Assembly: GCF_024721975.1 (NCBI RefSeq)
Contig: NZ_JANQBB010000002.1
Location: forward strand, 806,001-870,000
Length of the DNA: 64,000 nt
From: Paenibacillus endoradicis
Lineage (GTDB): Bacteria > Bacillota > Bacilli > Paenibacillales > Paenibacillaceae
Reading direction: 5' to 3'
Shown here: piece by piece, positions 1-7,486 of the stretch
Layout: every line of letters starts with the position of its first letter
How positions within the stretch are numbered: position 1 is the first letter of the stretch
Notes under the pieces: generated by a model
Told to the model about the DNA's origin: nothing
The model's input: the letters and a program-made list of their open reading frames with translations, nothing else
Databases searched by the model: none
Position numbers and translations under genes: made by a program

Positions 1-371
1 GATAATTCATCCTCAAGCTTTTTTCCCAAACTTGCATAGACTTCACTCAAGCTACTCTCGATCTTACGTCCAACACGACAATCTATATTGGTATCCTTAT
101 GAATGGCAAATAGCTCATGATCAGGTGTTACCGCATTATAAATTTCGTATAGCGTAATATCATTTACAGCTTTCGTTAGAGACATCCCTTTCGTTCCTCG
201 ACCGGAACGCAATAGACCTGCCTTCTTAAGGGAGGATGTAATTCTCCTAATGACAACTGGATTCGTATTGACACTACCAGCAATCCATTCGGATGTCAGT
301 AATTCCTTTTGCTCAGTAAGAGCAATGAGACTCATCACATGGATTGCGACAGACATACGATTGTTAACCAT
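1..371 (-). CDS. Rrf2-family transcriptional regulator, 3' end cut by window edge
   Basis: About 123 residues are visible, beginning MVNNRMSVAIHVMSLIAL and running off the left edge before any stop. The N-terminal winged helix-turn-helix with 'SVNTNPVVIRRI' followed by 'LKKAGLLRSGRGTKGMSL' is the Rrf2 pattern (recognition helix, then wing). Only one cysteine is seen so far (IDCRVG), so the Fe-S-type three-Cys cluster is not supported; this resembles the YwnA-like branch rather than IscR/NsrR. The ATG is preceded by GAGGTGAG at suitable spacing. Rrf2 regulators usually repress a neighbouring gene, but the likely target lies outside the window. Confident on family, not on ligand. Confidence 0.82.
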   Translation of the reverse strand, partial: MVNNRMSVAIHVMSLIALTEQKELLTSEWIAGSVNTNPVVIRRITSSLKKAGLLRSGRGTKGMSLTKAVNDITLYEIYNAVTPDHELFAIHKDTNIDCRVGRKIESSLSEVYASLGKKLEDEL

Positions 372-541
372 TTGTCTCACCTCAATGTAATTATTATAGT
401 TACATTTAAACGGAATTGCAATAGCTACTTCTTCCTCATTATTTGGAAGCCATTATTAAAGCGTTACTCTTTTACTATAACTTTTAAATAGTGTAGCACA
501 TAAAACGTCTAATATTAATAGCTAGTTTATTGCTTTAATAG

Positions 542-1243
542 CTATTGATACAGACTTCCGTTACTTAACTTCTGTAAACCTTCCATATCTATAATGACGA
601 TTCCATTGTAGTGCTTCTGAATTAATTTTTGATCAACGAACTTTTTGATAACACGATTCAAATGTCGGTAGCTAGTTCCCAATAATTCTGCAATTTCAGT
701 TAGCTTAGTCGTTTCTAATTCGCCGCGTTTAAATTTCAAATGTTCTGTATTTTGCGCGATAGAAATCAAATAGCTTGCAAAACGATTTTCTACTGAAGTA
801 AGGACGTTCACACTTGCCGATAAGGAGATACTATTTAATTTATGTGAAACATGATCTAGTAAATATCTTAGAAATTGGGCATGCTTCAATTCATACTCTT
901 GAAGTGCTCGATAAGGAATCGCAATAACCGTCGACGTATTAATTGCCTCTACAAACACTTTTGCTTGTTCACCATTAACAAGCTCCATATCACCAATTAA
1001 TGATATCGGTTGGCAAAAGCGCAAGAGCAATGTGCGTCCATTAGGCAAAGCTGTAGATATTTTCAATTTACCTTCTACTTGAATATATAAATGTTGCATT
1101 TGATCTCCATTTTCAACTAATAAATCGCCAGGCTGAAGTTGTCTCAAGCTCATCTGTGCAAAAGTTGTTTCATGAAATAGCTGCGCCATATCGTATTCGG
1201 TTAGCCATTCCTTAATCCGTAGTTGTTCTTGATCATGAGTCAT
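542..1243 (-). CDS. Crp/Fnr-family regulator (YeiL-like)
   Basis: 233-residue regulator with an N-terminal cyclic-nucleotide-binding-type beta-roll (about residues 25-130, including 'GDLLVENGDQMQHLYIQVEGKLK') and a C-terminal Crp-type helix-turn-helix ('TKLTEIAELLGTSYRHLNRV'). No cysteine cluster of the Fnr type is visible, so an Fe-S sensor is not indicated; the ligand is unknown. I chose the ATG at 1243 because GGAGGT sits 7 nt before it; an in-frame ATG five codons upstream lacks that spacing. It is divergent from the MFS exporter at 1438, with a 14-bp palindrome in the shared region, so control of that exporter is a fair inference. YeiL assignment is by overall resemblance only. Confidence 0.8.
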   Translation of the reverse strand: MTHDQEQLRIKEWLTEYDMAQLFHETTFAQMSLRQLQPGDLLVENGDQMQHLYIQVEGKLKISTALPNGRTLLLRFCQPISLIGDMELVNGEQAKVFVEAINTSTVIAIPYRALQEYELKHAQFLRYLLDHVSHKLNSISLSASVNVLTSVENRFASYLISIAQNTEHLKFKRGELETTKLTEIAELLGTSYRHLNRVIKKFVDQKLIQKHYNGIVIIDMEGLQKLSNGSLYQ

Positions 1244-1289
1244 ACGTATTACCTCCAAAAACTTTTCATTACTTTATAATCTATACAGT

Positions 1290-1318
1290 TTGCTCAACTT
1301 CAAAAAGGAAAATATAAT
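1290..1318 (+). promoter_or_regulatory. Sigma-A-type promoter of the MFS exporter gene
   Basis: A perfect -10 TATAAT lies at 1313-1318, 17 nt after a weak -35 TTGCTC at 1290-1295. Predicted transcription start is near 1325, giving a leader of about 110 nt before the ATG at 1438. The weak -35 suits a regulated promoter. Confidence 0.55.
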
Positions 1319-1333
1319 TACCATTAACAAATT

Positions 1334-1347
1334 AGGACATATGTCCT
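1334..1347. promoter_or_regulatory. 14-bp perfect palindrome, candidate operator
   Basis: AGGACATATGTCCT is a perfect inverted repeat just downstream of the predicted start of the MFS transcript (about +10 to +23), in the gap between the divergent Crp/Fnr-like regulator and the exporter. A bound dimeric regulator there would block transcription. It does not match the classic TGTGA-N6-TCACA Crp site, so which protein binds is open. Confidence 0.45.
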
Positions 1348-1437
1348 TTTGTGAGTTGAGGTTATTGCCTATAATATACAAGGAACATGAGAAGAACCTT
1401 AATTATAACAGTATCATGAAAAGGAATGAGTATTTAC

Positions 1438-2598
1438 ATGAACATCCGGGTTATCGCTTTGACGATTGCAGCTTTTGTTGTTGGATTAGTTGAACTTATT
1501 ATTGGAGGCATTCTTCCTCAAATCTCGGAAGATCTAAATGTTAGTATTTCCTCCGCTGGCTTACTTATTACAGTTTTTTCACTTGTTTTTGCTATCGCAG
1601 GTCCGTTATTATTGTCTGCTACATCAAAAATCGAGCGCAAAAAACTTTTATTAATCTCATTAAGTATTTTCTTCGTTGGTACGATGATCGCCTTTCTTGC
1701 ACCCAATTACTACATTCTACTAATCGCTCGAATTGTGAATGCCGCATCAGGCTCACTCGTTATCGTACTCGCTTTAACGTTATCGATTAAAGTTGTACCC
1801 GAGCACTATCGTGCTAGAGCTATTGGTTTTGTGTCCATGGGAATTAGTTCGTCCATCGTTATAGGTATTCCCATTGGGGTGTTAATAAGTGATTTTTGGA
1901 GTTGGCGAATTATCTTTCTTATCGCTTCCATTCTAACGGTCATTGCCTTCTTTATTATTGTGTTATTTATCGAGAAAGTACCTGGAGGCAAAGTTATTAC
2001 GATCCGCGAACAATTCCAAGCTGTTAAACAAATCAAAATCGCTTCTGGACATCTGATGATGATGTTTGCTATTGGCGGTCACTATTTGTTCTATGCCTAT
2101 TTAACTCCTTACGTTCAGCAATATTATGGATTGAATGCAAGCCAAGTAAGTATGATCTACTTCGCGTTTGGATTCTCAGCTATTGCTGGTGGATTTATAG
2201 GCGGCATTCTATCTGATAAAATCAATCCACGACGGGCTGTCGTAACAATTGTGTCGACATTTCTAGTAACATTATTGTTAATTTCATTGACTCGTGACAA
2301 TTTCTATCTCTTTATCCCATTGCTTATTATTTGGGGGATCATGTCTTGGGCAGTATCACCACCGCAACAAGCGTATCTTATTCAAACTAGCCCGAAAACT
2401 GGCGATATTCAGCAAAGTATTCATAACTCGGCACTTCAATTCGGAATTGCTGGTGGATCAGCATTAGGCGGTTTTCTTATTGATTTCACAGAAGATGTAA
2501 CTACCAACAGTTGGGCTGCTTGTATTGTAATGGCTATCGCACTTGGACTAGCTATATTCTCAACAACAAGACCCGTACCACTAGATAACAATGCATAG
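1438..2598 (+). CDS. MFS transporter (DHA1 drug/sugar-efflux type)
   Basis: 386-residue integral membrane protein with about twelve hydrophobic segments and the MFS signature between TM2 and TM3 ('LLSATSKIERKKLL'), plus a second-half copy ('IGGILSDKINPRRAV'). This is the size and layout of DHA1-family proton-driven exporters of the AraJ/YdhP kind; substrate cannot be read from sequence. Start: AAAAGGA directly abuts an ATG at 1426, whereas the in-frame ATG at 1438 has proper 9-12 nt spacing, so 1438 is preferred. It precedes azlC by 64 nt on the same strand, so co-transcription of exporter and AzlCD is plausible. Divergent Crp/Fnr-like regulator likely controls it. Confidence 0.8.
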   Translation: MNIRVIALTIAAFVVGLVELIIGGILPQISEDLNVSISSAGLLITVFSLVFAIAGPLLLSATSKIERKKLLLISLSIFFVGTMIAFLAPNYYILLIARIVNAASGSLVIVLALTLSIKVVPEHYRARAIGFVSMGISSSIVIGIPIGVLISDFWSWRIIFLIASILTVIAFFIIVLFIEKVPGGKVITIREQFQAVKQIKIASGHLMMMFAIGGHYLFYAYLTPYVQQYYGLNASQVSMIYFAFGFSAIAGGFIGGILSDKINPRRAVVTIVSTFLVTLLLISLTRDNFYLFIPLLIIWGIMSWAVSPPQQAYLIQTSPKTGDIQQSIHNSALQFGIAGGSALGGFLIDFTEDVTTNSWAACIVMAIALGLAIFSTTRPVPLDNNA

Positions 2599-2662
2599 AC
2601 ATAAATATCGTCAACCATTACAATATAATAACTTATCACTGTAAAGGAATGGCGAACAATTT

Positions 2663-3385
2663 ATGATTAATGAAACAATATTATCTCCACCTTCGGAAAA
2701 ACAGTTATTTTGGCAAGGTGTTAAAGATTGCATACCTACTTTACTTGGATATATTGGAATAGGTGGAGCTTTCGGTATTGTCGGTTCTGCATCTAATTTT
2801 TCAATGCTCGAAATAATATTACTATCAATATTCGTATACGCCGGCTCGGCGCAATTTATAATTTGCGCACTATTAGTTGCACATACCCCGCTATCCGTTG
2901 TTGTTTTTACTACATTCATTGTAAATTTGCGACATTTCCTAATGGGGCTAACGGTTGCTCCAGCATTCAAGTCGTATTCTATATGGCGTAATATTGGAAT
3001 CGGCACTTTGTTAACAGATGAAACATTTGGTGTTGCTTCAACAAAGCTGATGAGTCAACACCGTCTTCAAGCTAGCTGGATGAATGGACTTAATATAACT
3101 GCTTATTTATGTTGGATTATTTCCAGTATTGCTGGAGCATGCTTAGGACAATGGATTAATAACCCTGAAATGTTGGGGCTAGATTTCGCATTAACTGCCA
3201 TGTTCGTTGCGTTACTTATATTACAACTACAGCAAGTTGCGTCTAATAAGTTGAAACCAATGTTACTCGTTGTTGGATATACGATTTTATTTATGTTTAT
3301 ATTGATGCTTTTTCTCCCCTCACATTTCGCAGTTATTATCGCTACAATATTAGCGGCAACGATTGGGGTGTTGACGGAGCGATGA
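2663..3385 (+). CDS. azlC: AzlC-family branched-chain amino acid exporter, large subunit
   Basis: 240-residue membrane protein with the AzlC hallmarks 'GIGGAFGIVGSASNFS' near the N terminus, 'AGSAQFI' and 'NLRHFLMGLTVAP', and about six to eight hydrophobic helices. AzlC works with the small partner AzlD to export branched-chain amino acids or analogues such as 4-azaleucine. Its last four bases (ATGA) overlap the start of azlD, typical of a translationally coupled pair. In Bacillus azlCD is controlled by an Lrp-type AzlB; here the nearest regulator is instead Crp/Fnr-like, upstream of the preceding MFS gene. Family is certain; substrate is inherited from the family. Confidence 0.92.
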   Translation: MINETILSPPSEKQLFWQGVKDCIPTLLGYIGIGGAFGIVGSASNFSMLEIILLSIFVYAGSAQFIICALLVAHTPLSVVVFTTFIVNLRHFLMGLTVAPAFKSYSIWRNIGIGTLLTDETFGVASTKLMSQHRLQASWMNGLNITAYLCWIISSIAGACLGQWINNPEMLGLDFALTAMFVALLILQLQQVASNKLKPMLLVVGYTILFMFILMLFLPSHFAVIIATILAATIGVLTER

Positions 3386-3714
3386 GTACAACGACCTCAT
3401 TTATATGGATTATTATTGGATGTGCAATTGTTACCTGGTTACCGCGTATTGCTCCATTTATATTAGTTAAAAAAGTTGTACTTCCAGAAGTGATGATGAA
3501 ATGGTTAAGTTACATTCCGATCTGTATATTAACTGCATTAATTGTAGAGAATGTATGGACAATAGATGGAAAAGGTATTACCGCTATTTCAATCGATCTC
3601 CCTTTCTTATATGCATTAATTGCTACTGTTATTGTTGCAATATGGAGCAGGAGCTTATCTTTAACTGTACTGGTTGGAGTTATTGCTATGGCTTTAGTAC
3701 GTTATTTCATTTAA
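3382..3714 (+). CDS. azlD: AzlD-family branched-chain amino acid exporter, small subunit
   Basis: 110-residue protein with four hydrophobic helices and the AzlD motifs 'WLPRIAPFILVKK' and 'LSYIPICILTALIVENVW'. It forms the two-component exporter with AzlC. Start ATG overlaps the azlC stop by 4 nt, indicating coupled translation. Length agrees with the family. A strong hairpin terminator follows about 65 nt downstream. Confidence 0.92.
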   Translation: MSTTTSFIWIIIGCAIVTWLPRIAPFILVKKVVLPEVMMKWLSYIPICILTALIVENVWTIDGKGITAISIDLPFLYALIATVIVAIWSRSLSLTVLVGVIAMALVRYFI

Positions 3715-3779
3715 TTACTTCACTCTAATGAGAAGATGACGAATTCTTATAATAGTTAACAACTTATATTTCATTACGC

Positions 3780-3816
3780 AAAAGGGTCAATCAGCACATG
3801 CTGATTGACCCTTTTG
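3780..3816. terminator. Bidirectional intrinsic terminator between azlD and the HAD gene
   Basis: A 17-bp perfect inverted repeat (3780-3796 and 3799-3815) with AAAA on one side and TTTT on the other, between convergent genes. It should stop transcription from both the azlCD side and the HAD phosphatase side. Confidence 0.85.
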
Positions 3817-3848
3817 TAGTATCTTATTAGAACATTTATAATTGCAGT

Positions 3849-4733
3849 TTATACATTCTGTACTCGACTAGCCAGCATCTCATAGATAGCGTGAGCAACG
3901 CCTGATTCTGTATTACGCTTTGTTGTATATGCAACTTGATTACGAATATGTTCCGAAGCATTAGCCATCGCTACACCTCTTCCTACGGATGTTAGCATAG
4001 TAAGATCATTATAACTGTCACCCATTGCCATAATCTCGGATGCATCAATTCCTTTGCTCTTCGCATACTCTAATACTGCATATCCTTTATGGCCATTTAG
4101 ATTATTCACTTCTAGATTTTCATGTCCAGAACTTGTAATGGCAAGTCCATCTAATTTACGTAATCTTGCATCTGCTTTAACTAGTCGATCCTCATACGTT
4201 GTTAATGCAAATATTTTCAAGATTACAATATCATTGTCTTCAAGTAATGGTTCAAATGAGTCTACGAATTTACAGTTTTCATTGCGAACTCTTTCAGCGA
4301 ACATCATATTAACAATCTTCTCACGTTCTTCTTCTAATAGATCTGGTAGTTCGCGTAAAGCGATATATCTTGAGATTGCTCTGCAACGTTCTTCACTTAG
4401 ACTGAATGCACCAATGCTAGTCATAAGTTCAAAATACATATCTTCTTCTAATAATATATTATGCACATTACGTACTTGTTCTTTAGATAATGGCTGGCTG
4501 GCTAGTAGATTACCTTCTACATCACGAGTTTCTGCTCCATTTAGACTAATAACAGGACAAGAAATTCCCGCTTCTTCTAGAATGGCAGTTACATTGGTGT
4601 AAGGTCTTCCTGTCGCTATCACGAATTCAATGCCTTGTTTTTGTGCCTCTAAAATGGCTTGTTTATTTTCCTCACTAATGCGCCAAGTTTGATTTAACAA
4701 TGTGCCATCCATATCCGAAACTATTAATTTCAT
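3849..4733 (-). CDS. Cof-type HAD-IIB hydrolase
   Basis: 294-residue cytoplasmic phosphatase. Motif I 'DMDGTLL' with the nucleophile and acid aspartates is at residues 6-12; motif II 'IATGRPY' about residue 43; the C-terminal motif IV 'MGDSYNDLTML' binds Mg2+. The long insert between motifs II and III is the C2 (IIB) cap. Such enzymes dephosphorylate sugar phosphates or cofactors such as FMN and PLP; the substrate here is unknown. Start chosen at the ATG preceded by GGGGGAG four bases upstream rather than 13 codons earlier. It stands alone on the minus strand with no obvious operon partner. Confidence 0.9.
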   Translation of the reverse strand: MKLIVSDMDGTLLNQTWRISEENKQAILEAQKQGIEFVIATGRPYTNVTAILEEAGISCPVISLNGAETRDVEGNLLASQPLSKEQVRNVHNILLEEDMYFELMTSIGAFSLSEERCRAISRYIALRELPDLLEEEREKIVNMMFAERVRNENCKFVDSFEPLLEDNDIVILKIFALTTYEDRLVKADARLRKLDGLAITSSGHENLEVNNLNGHKGYAVLEYAKSKGIDASEIMAMGDSYNDLTMLTSVGRGVAMANASEHIRNQVAYTTKRNTESGVAHAIYEMLASRVQNV

Positions 4734-4920
4734 AATGCTCCCCCGTTCGTTGTTGTCACTTGTGTAATACACTACTTAAATTGCATGTTCAAAAGCAGGC
4801 GTTTAGAACCCAGAACAAGCTAGTTGATAATATTATATATGAAATCACTAAAACATTCGTCTTATCTATGTAAATTATTATTAGTAATCTTTGACTTTCA
4901 TCTTAAAGGTTCCTCTATTG

Positions 4921-5844
4921 CTAAACCAACTTATTCATTCCTATAAACGAAATCACTTCTTCACGAGTTGGGATCGACGATTGTGCACCAGCTTTTGTGA
5001 CCGCCAATGCTGAAGCCGCAACAGCATATACTAAAGCTTGTTTTGTACCTTCTCCTGCAAAAGAAGCAGCTGCAAATGCCCCTATGAATGTATCGCCTGC
5101 AGCGGTTGTATCGACTGCTTTAACTTTAATAGCAGGAATACTATATTGCTCACCTTGAACGTCTGCATAGACACAGCCATGCTCACCCAGTGTAATGATA
5201 ACTCGCTTTACACCTTTTGCAATAAGTAGCATCGCAGCTTGTAGTGCTGATTGCTCATTATCTACTTGAATACCTGTAATGACCGCTGTCTCTGTCTCAT
5301 TCATTATAAACGTATCGATACTACTCCATAATGTTTGCGGTATAGAAACTGCTGGCGCAGGATTAAGCCAAACTGCAACAGATGCCGTCTTTGCTTGTTC
5401 TATTACATACTTTGTTGTATCCCAACTAATCTCATTTTGTAATAGTACAGCGTAGACAGCTTCCCAATGAACATGTTCATCGATGTCTGCAGATGTCAAC
5501 TTACTATTGCTACCTTTAGCTATTACAATATTGTTCTCGCCTTCCTCATTCACCGTAATAATTGCAATGCCCGAGGCTCCTTGCTTTCGTAATACATGAT
5601 CTACCCTAACTCCACTTCGTGCGAGTTCATGAGTAAGTTTATCCGCAAATCCATCATTTCCAACGGCACCTATCATGTAACAATTAGCACCTGAACGAGC
5701 TGCTGCTACCGCTTGATTAGCCCCCTTGCCTCCTGGGAAGTAAGAAAGACTAATACTATCTATTGTTTCACCTGGTAGTGGAAACTGCTTAACTCCACTA
5801 ACGATATCCATATTAACACTGCCAATGACAAGTAATTTCTTCAA
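4921..5844 (-). CDS. rbsK: Ribokinase
   Basis: 307-residue PfkB-family sugar kinase that phosphorylates D-ribose to ribose 5-phosphate. N-terminal 'GSVNMD' and 'FPGGKGANQAVAAARSGA' are PfkB signature 1; 'DTTAAGDTFIGAF' near residue 250 is signature 2 with the catalytic aspartate and anion hole. The start is a TTG at 5844, preceded by TAGGAGAG at 8 nt; a farther upstream TTG reading MNCRRDF would read through this ribosome site. No rbsDACB transporter or LacI regulator accompanies it in this window, so it may serve nucleoside or ribose salvage alone. Confidence 0.92.
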   Translation of the reverse strand: MKKLLVIGSVNMDIVSGVKQFPLPGETIDSISLSYFPGGKGANQAVAAARSGANCYMIGAVGNDGFADKLTHELARSGVRVDHVLRKQGASGIAIITVNEEGENNIVIAKGSNSKLTSADIDEHVHWEAVYAVLLQNEISWDTTKYVIEQAKTASVAVWLNPAPAVSIPQTLWSSIDTFIMNETETAVITGIQVDNEQSALQAAMLLIAKGVKRVIITLGEHGCVYADVQGEQYSIPAIKVKAVDTTAAGDTFIGAFAAASFAGEGTKQALVYAVAASALAVTKAGAQSSIPTREEVISFIGMNKLV

Positions 5845-5897
5845 CTTAAAATCTCTCCTACAGTTCAATCTCTATCATCAATTCTAAGTATAACAAA

Positions 5898-5941
5898 AAA
5901 CCGTTTTGTGCATGCCTAATTTTAGCTGCACAAAACGGTTT
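5898..5941 (-). terminator. Terminator of the Pel-type operon
   Basis: 15-bp inverted repeat (5898-5912 with 5927-5941, 14-nt loop) followed on the minus strand by a TTTTTT-rich tract. It lies about 90 nt past the DUF4956 stop and before the ribokinase start, so it closes the exopolysaccharide operon. Confidence 0.85.
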
Positions 5942-6027
5942 CCCTATGAGAACAAGTTTTAAAAGCGGACTTTCGTCAGTCGAGAAGAGGTGTTAATTTT
6001 CGGAAGGAGAACACTCTATAACTCATG

Positions 6028-6696
6028 TTATTGAGCGTAATCACCTGTGTAGTTTACTAATGATGCATCGGATACTCCTTCAAGCTCAGCAATGGTTTGG
6101 AGAAATGAAGTATTATCATCTTTTAATTTAATCTCATAAGTGACTTCAGTATAGCCTTTTCGTACCGTTTTGGACTTCAGTTTACCGCTTAACTTTCTCG
6201 TCTCAATACGTACTCCACCTGTAGCTTCATCTGAATGGCGAATAATTAGTAGATATGCCTCTTCACGGATTTTACGCTTACTTAACCAATAAATAACGAT
6301 ACCAATAACAACTGATCCAAATATAGCTAAAGGATATATTTTAGCTCCTACAGCAATGCCGACAGAGATCGCCCAGAACATATAGACAATATCTAACGGA
6401 TCTTTCACAGCAGTCCGGAAACGTACAATACTTAAAGCACCAACCATACCAAGTGACAATACGATATTCGTACTAATGGTCATAATGATAAGTGCTGTAA
6501 TCATCGTCATCAATACAAAAGATACATTATAATTGTAGCTATATACTACTCCACGATAAGATTTACGATAAATAAAATAGATAAACATACCTAGACCAAA
6601 AGCAACAACTAAACCTAACACCATATCATAATATGAGATCGATTTAAAACTGTCTAGTGTTATAACACTCTTTTTAATAATGTCTTGAAATGACAT
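6028..6696 (-). CDS. DUF4956 membrane protein
   Basis: 222 residues: about four transmembrane segments in the first 140 residues, then a soluble ~80-residue tail. The stretch 'GMVGALSIVRFRTAVKDP' is the strongly conserved core of DUF4956. Function is unknown in the family, but these proteins recur beside VTC-domain and CotH-kinase genes, exactly as here. It is the last gene of the Pel operon, 79 nt after the VTC gene and before a strong terminator. A role in cell-surface polymer modification or transfer is inference from this context only. Confidence 0.85.
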   Translation of the reverse strand: MSFQDIIKKSVITLDSFKSISYYDMVLGLVVAFGLGMFIYFIYRKSYRGVVYSYNYNVSFVLMTMITALIIMTISTNIVLSLGMVGALSIVRFRTAVKDPLDIVYMFWAISVGIAVGAKIYPLAIFGSVVIGIVIYWLSKRKIREEAYLLIIRHSDEATGGVRIETRKLSGKLKSKTVRKGYTEVTYEIKLKDDNTSFLQTIAELEGVSDASLVNYTGDYAQ

Positions 6697-6775
6697 TAAC
6701 GTTCCCCCTAGCTCTTTCCCAACTGTATTTCATTCCATTTGCTCAAAGGTAGCAAGTTCCAACACACTCTAATTA

Positions 6776-7486
6776 TTACTGTGTATGCAGATGCATCATT
6801 TTTTCTCTACAAAGCACATACTTAGAAATGCTTGAACGATTATGACTAGTAGGACGAAGTAACTGCCTTATGTTATCAGGAAGTACATCATCATACTTCA
6901 CTTCCATAATTGTTACAGCAGGTGATAATACCTCTGCATGAGAAAGCTGTGGCTCAAATAGATTAGTAGAGTTTGAACCTACAGCTAGTCTCTTATCAAA
7001 GGTGATCCTCACATTGCCATAACTATATACGTATGCTTCGCGCCAATAATCTACAATAGTCGTTGGACGATAGCCATAGGTTTGTAATGCTACATAAAAA
7101 TCACGGCATAACGGCTCTTTGGATTGATAAAGAAATTCATAATTACCATCTATAATTCCATCATATTGCTCCCTAGTAATTTGCACAGCTTCCTTGGCTA
7201 CAAATTCTCCTATTTTGCTCTTTCTTTCAATGGAAATATAACTATCAGAGTCATTATACGTACGAATCCGAAACTTCTGACGCTTGAACACTCCATCATT
7301 TTTCGTTTCGATGGCTGTCCGTTTGGCATCGTCAAAATATAAACTTCTTATGTTGTAACCATCACTCGTTATAGAGTGCTCGTCTAACTGTAATGCGGTC
7401 GAAATTCGACTACGCATGGCAATATAGTCATGAAGATGCAAATAGTATTTCTGCTCGGTACGAAGTCGTTGTCCTCTTAATCGCAT
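6776..7486 (-). CDS. VTC-domain (polyphosphate polymerase-like) protein
   Basis: 236 residues matching the VTC / triphosphate-tunnel fold: a basic N-terminal strand ('EQKYYL'), 'IRSLYFDD', the alternating basic strand 'RQKFRIRTYND', 'SIERKSKIG', and late acidic and lysine residues in 'MEVKYDDVLP' and 'SSISKYVLCR'. In yeast Vtc4 this tunnel makes polyphosphate; bacterial homologues beside CotH and DUF4956 are not understood. The ATG follows the preceding gene's TAG stop without a gap, with GAGGTGAA inside that gene as ribosome site, so translation is coupled to the PelG-CotH gene. Whether it polymerises phosphate or binds a nucleotide is unresolved. Confidence 0.85.
   Translation of the reverse strand: MRLRGQRLRTEQKYYLHLHDYIAMRSRISTALQLDEHSITSDGYNIRSLYFDDAKRTAIETKNDGVFKRQKFRIRTYNDSDSYISIERKSKIGEFVAKEAVQITREQYDGIIDGNYEFLYQSKEPLCRDFYVALQTYGYRPTTIVDYWREAYVYSYGNVRITFDKRLAVGSNSTNLFEPQLSHAEVLSPAVTIMEVKYDDVLPDNIRQLLRPTSHNRSSISKYVLCREKMMHLHTQ

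Noticed and set aside
1290..1493. 67-codon plus-strand frame ahead of the MFS gene
   Set aside because: It starts at a weak site inside the promoter (-35/-10 region), overlaps the MFS start in another frame and has no recognisable content.
4054..4602. 182-codon plus-strand frame
   Set aside because: Lies wholly antisense within the HAD phosphatase, whose motifs are clear.
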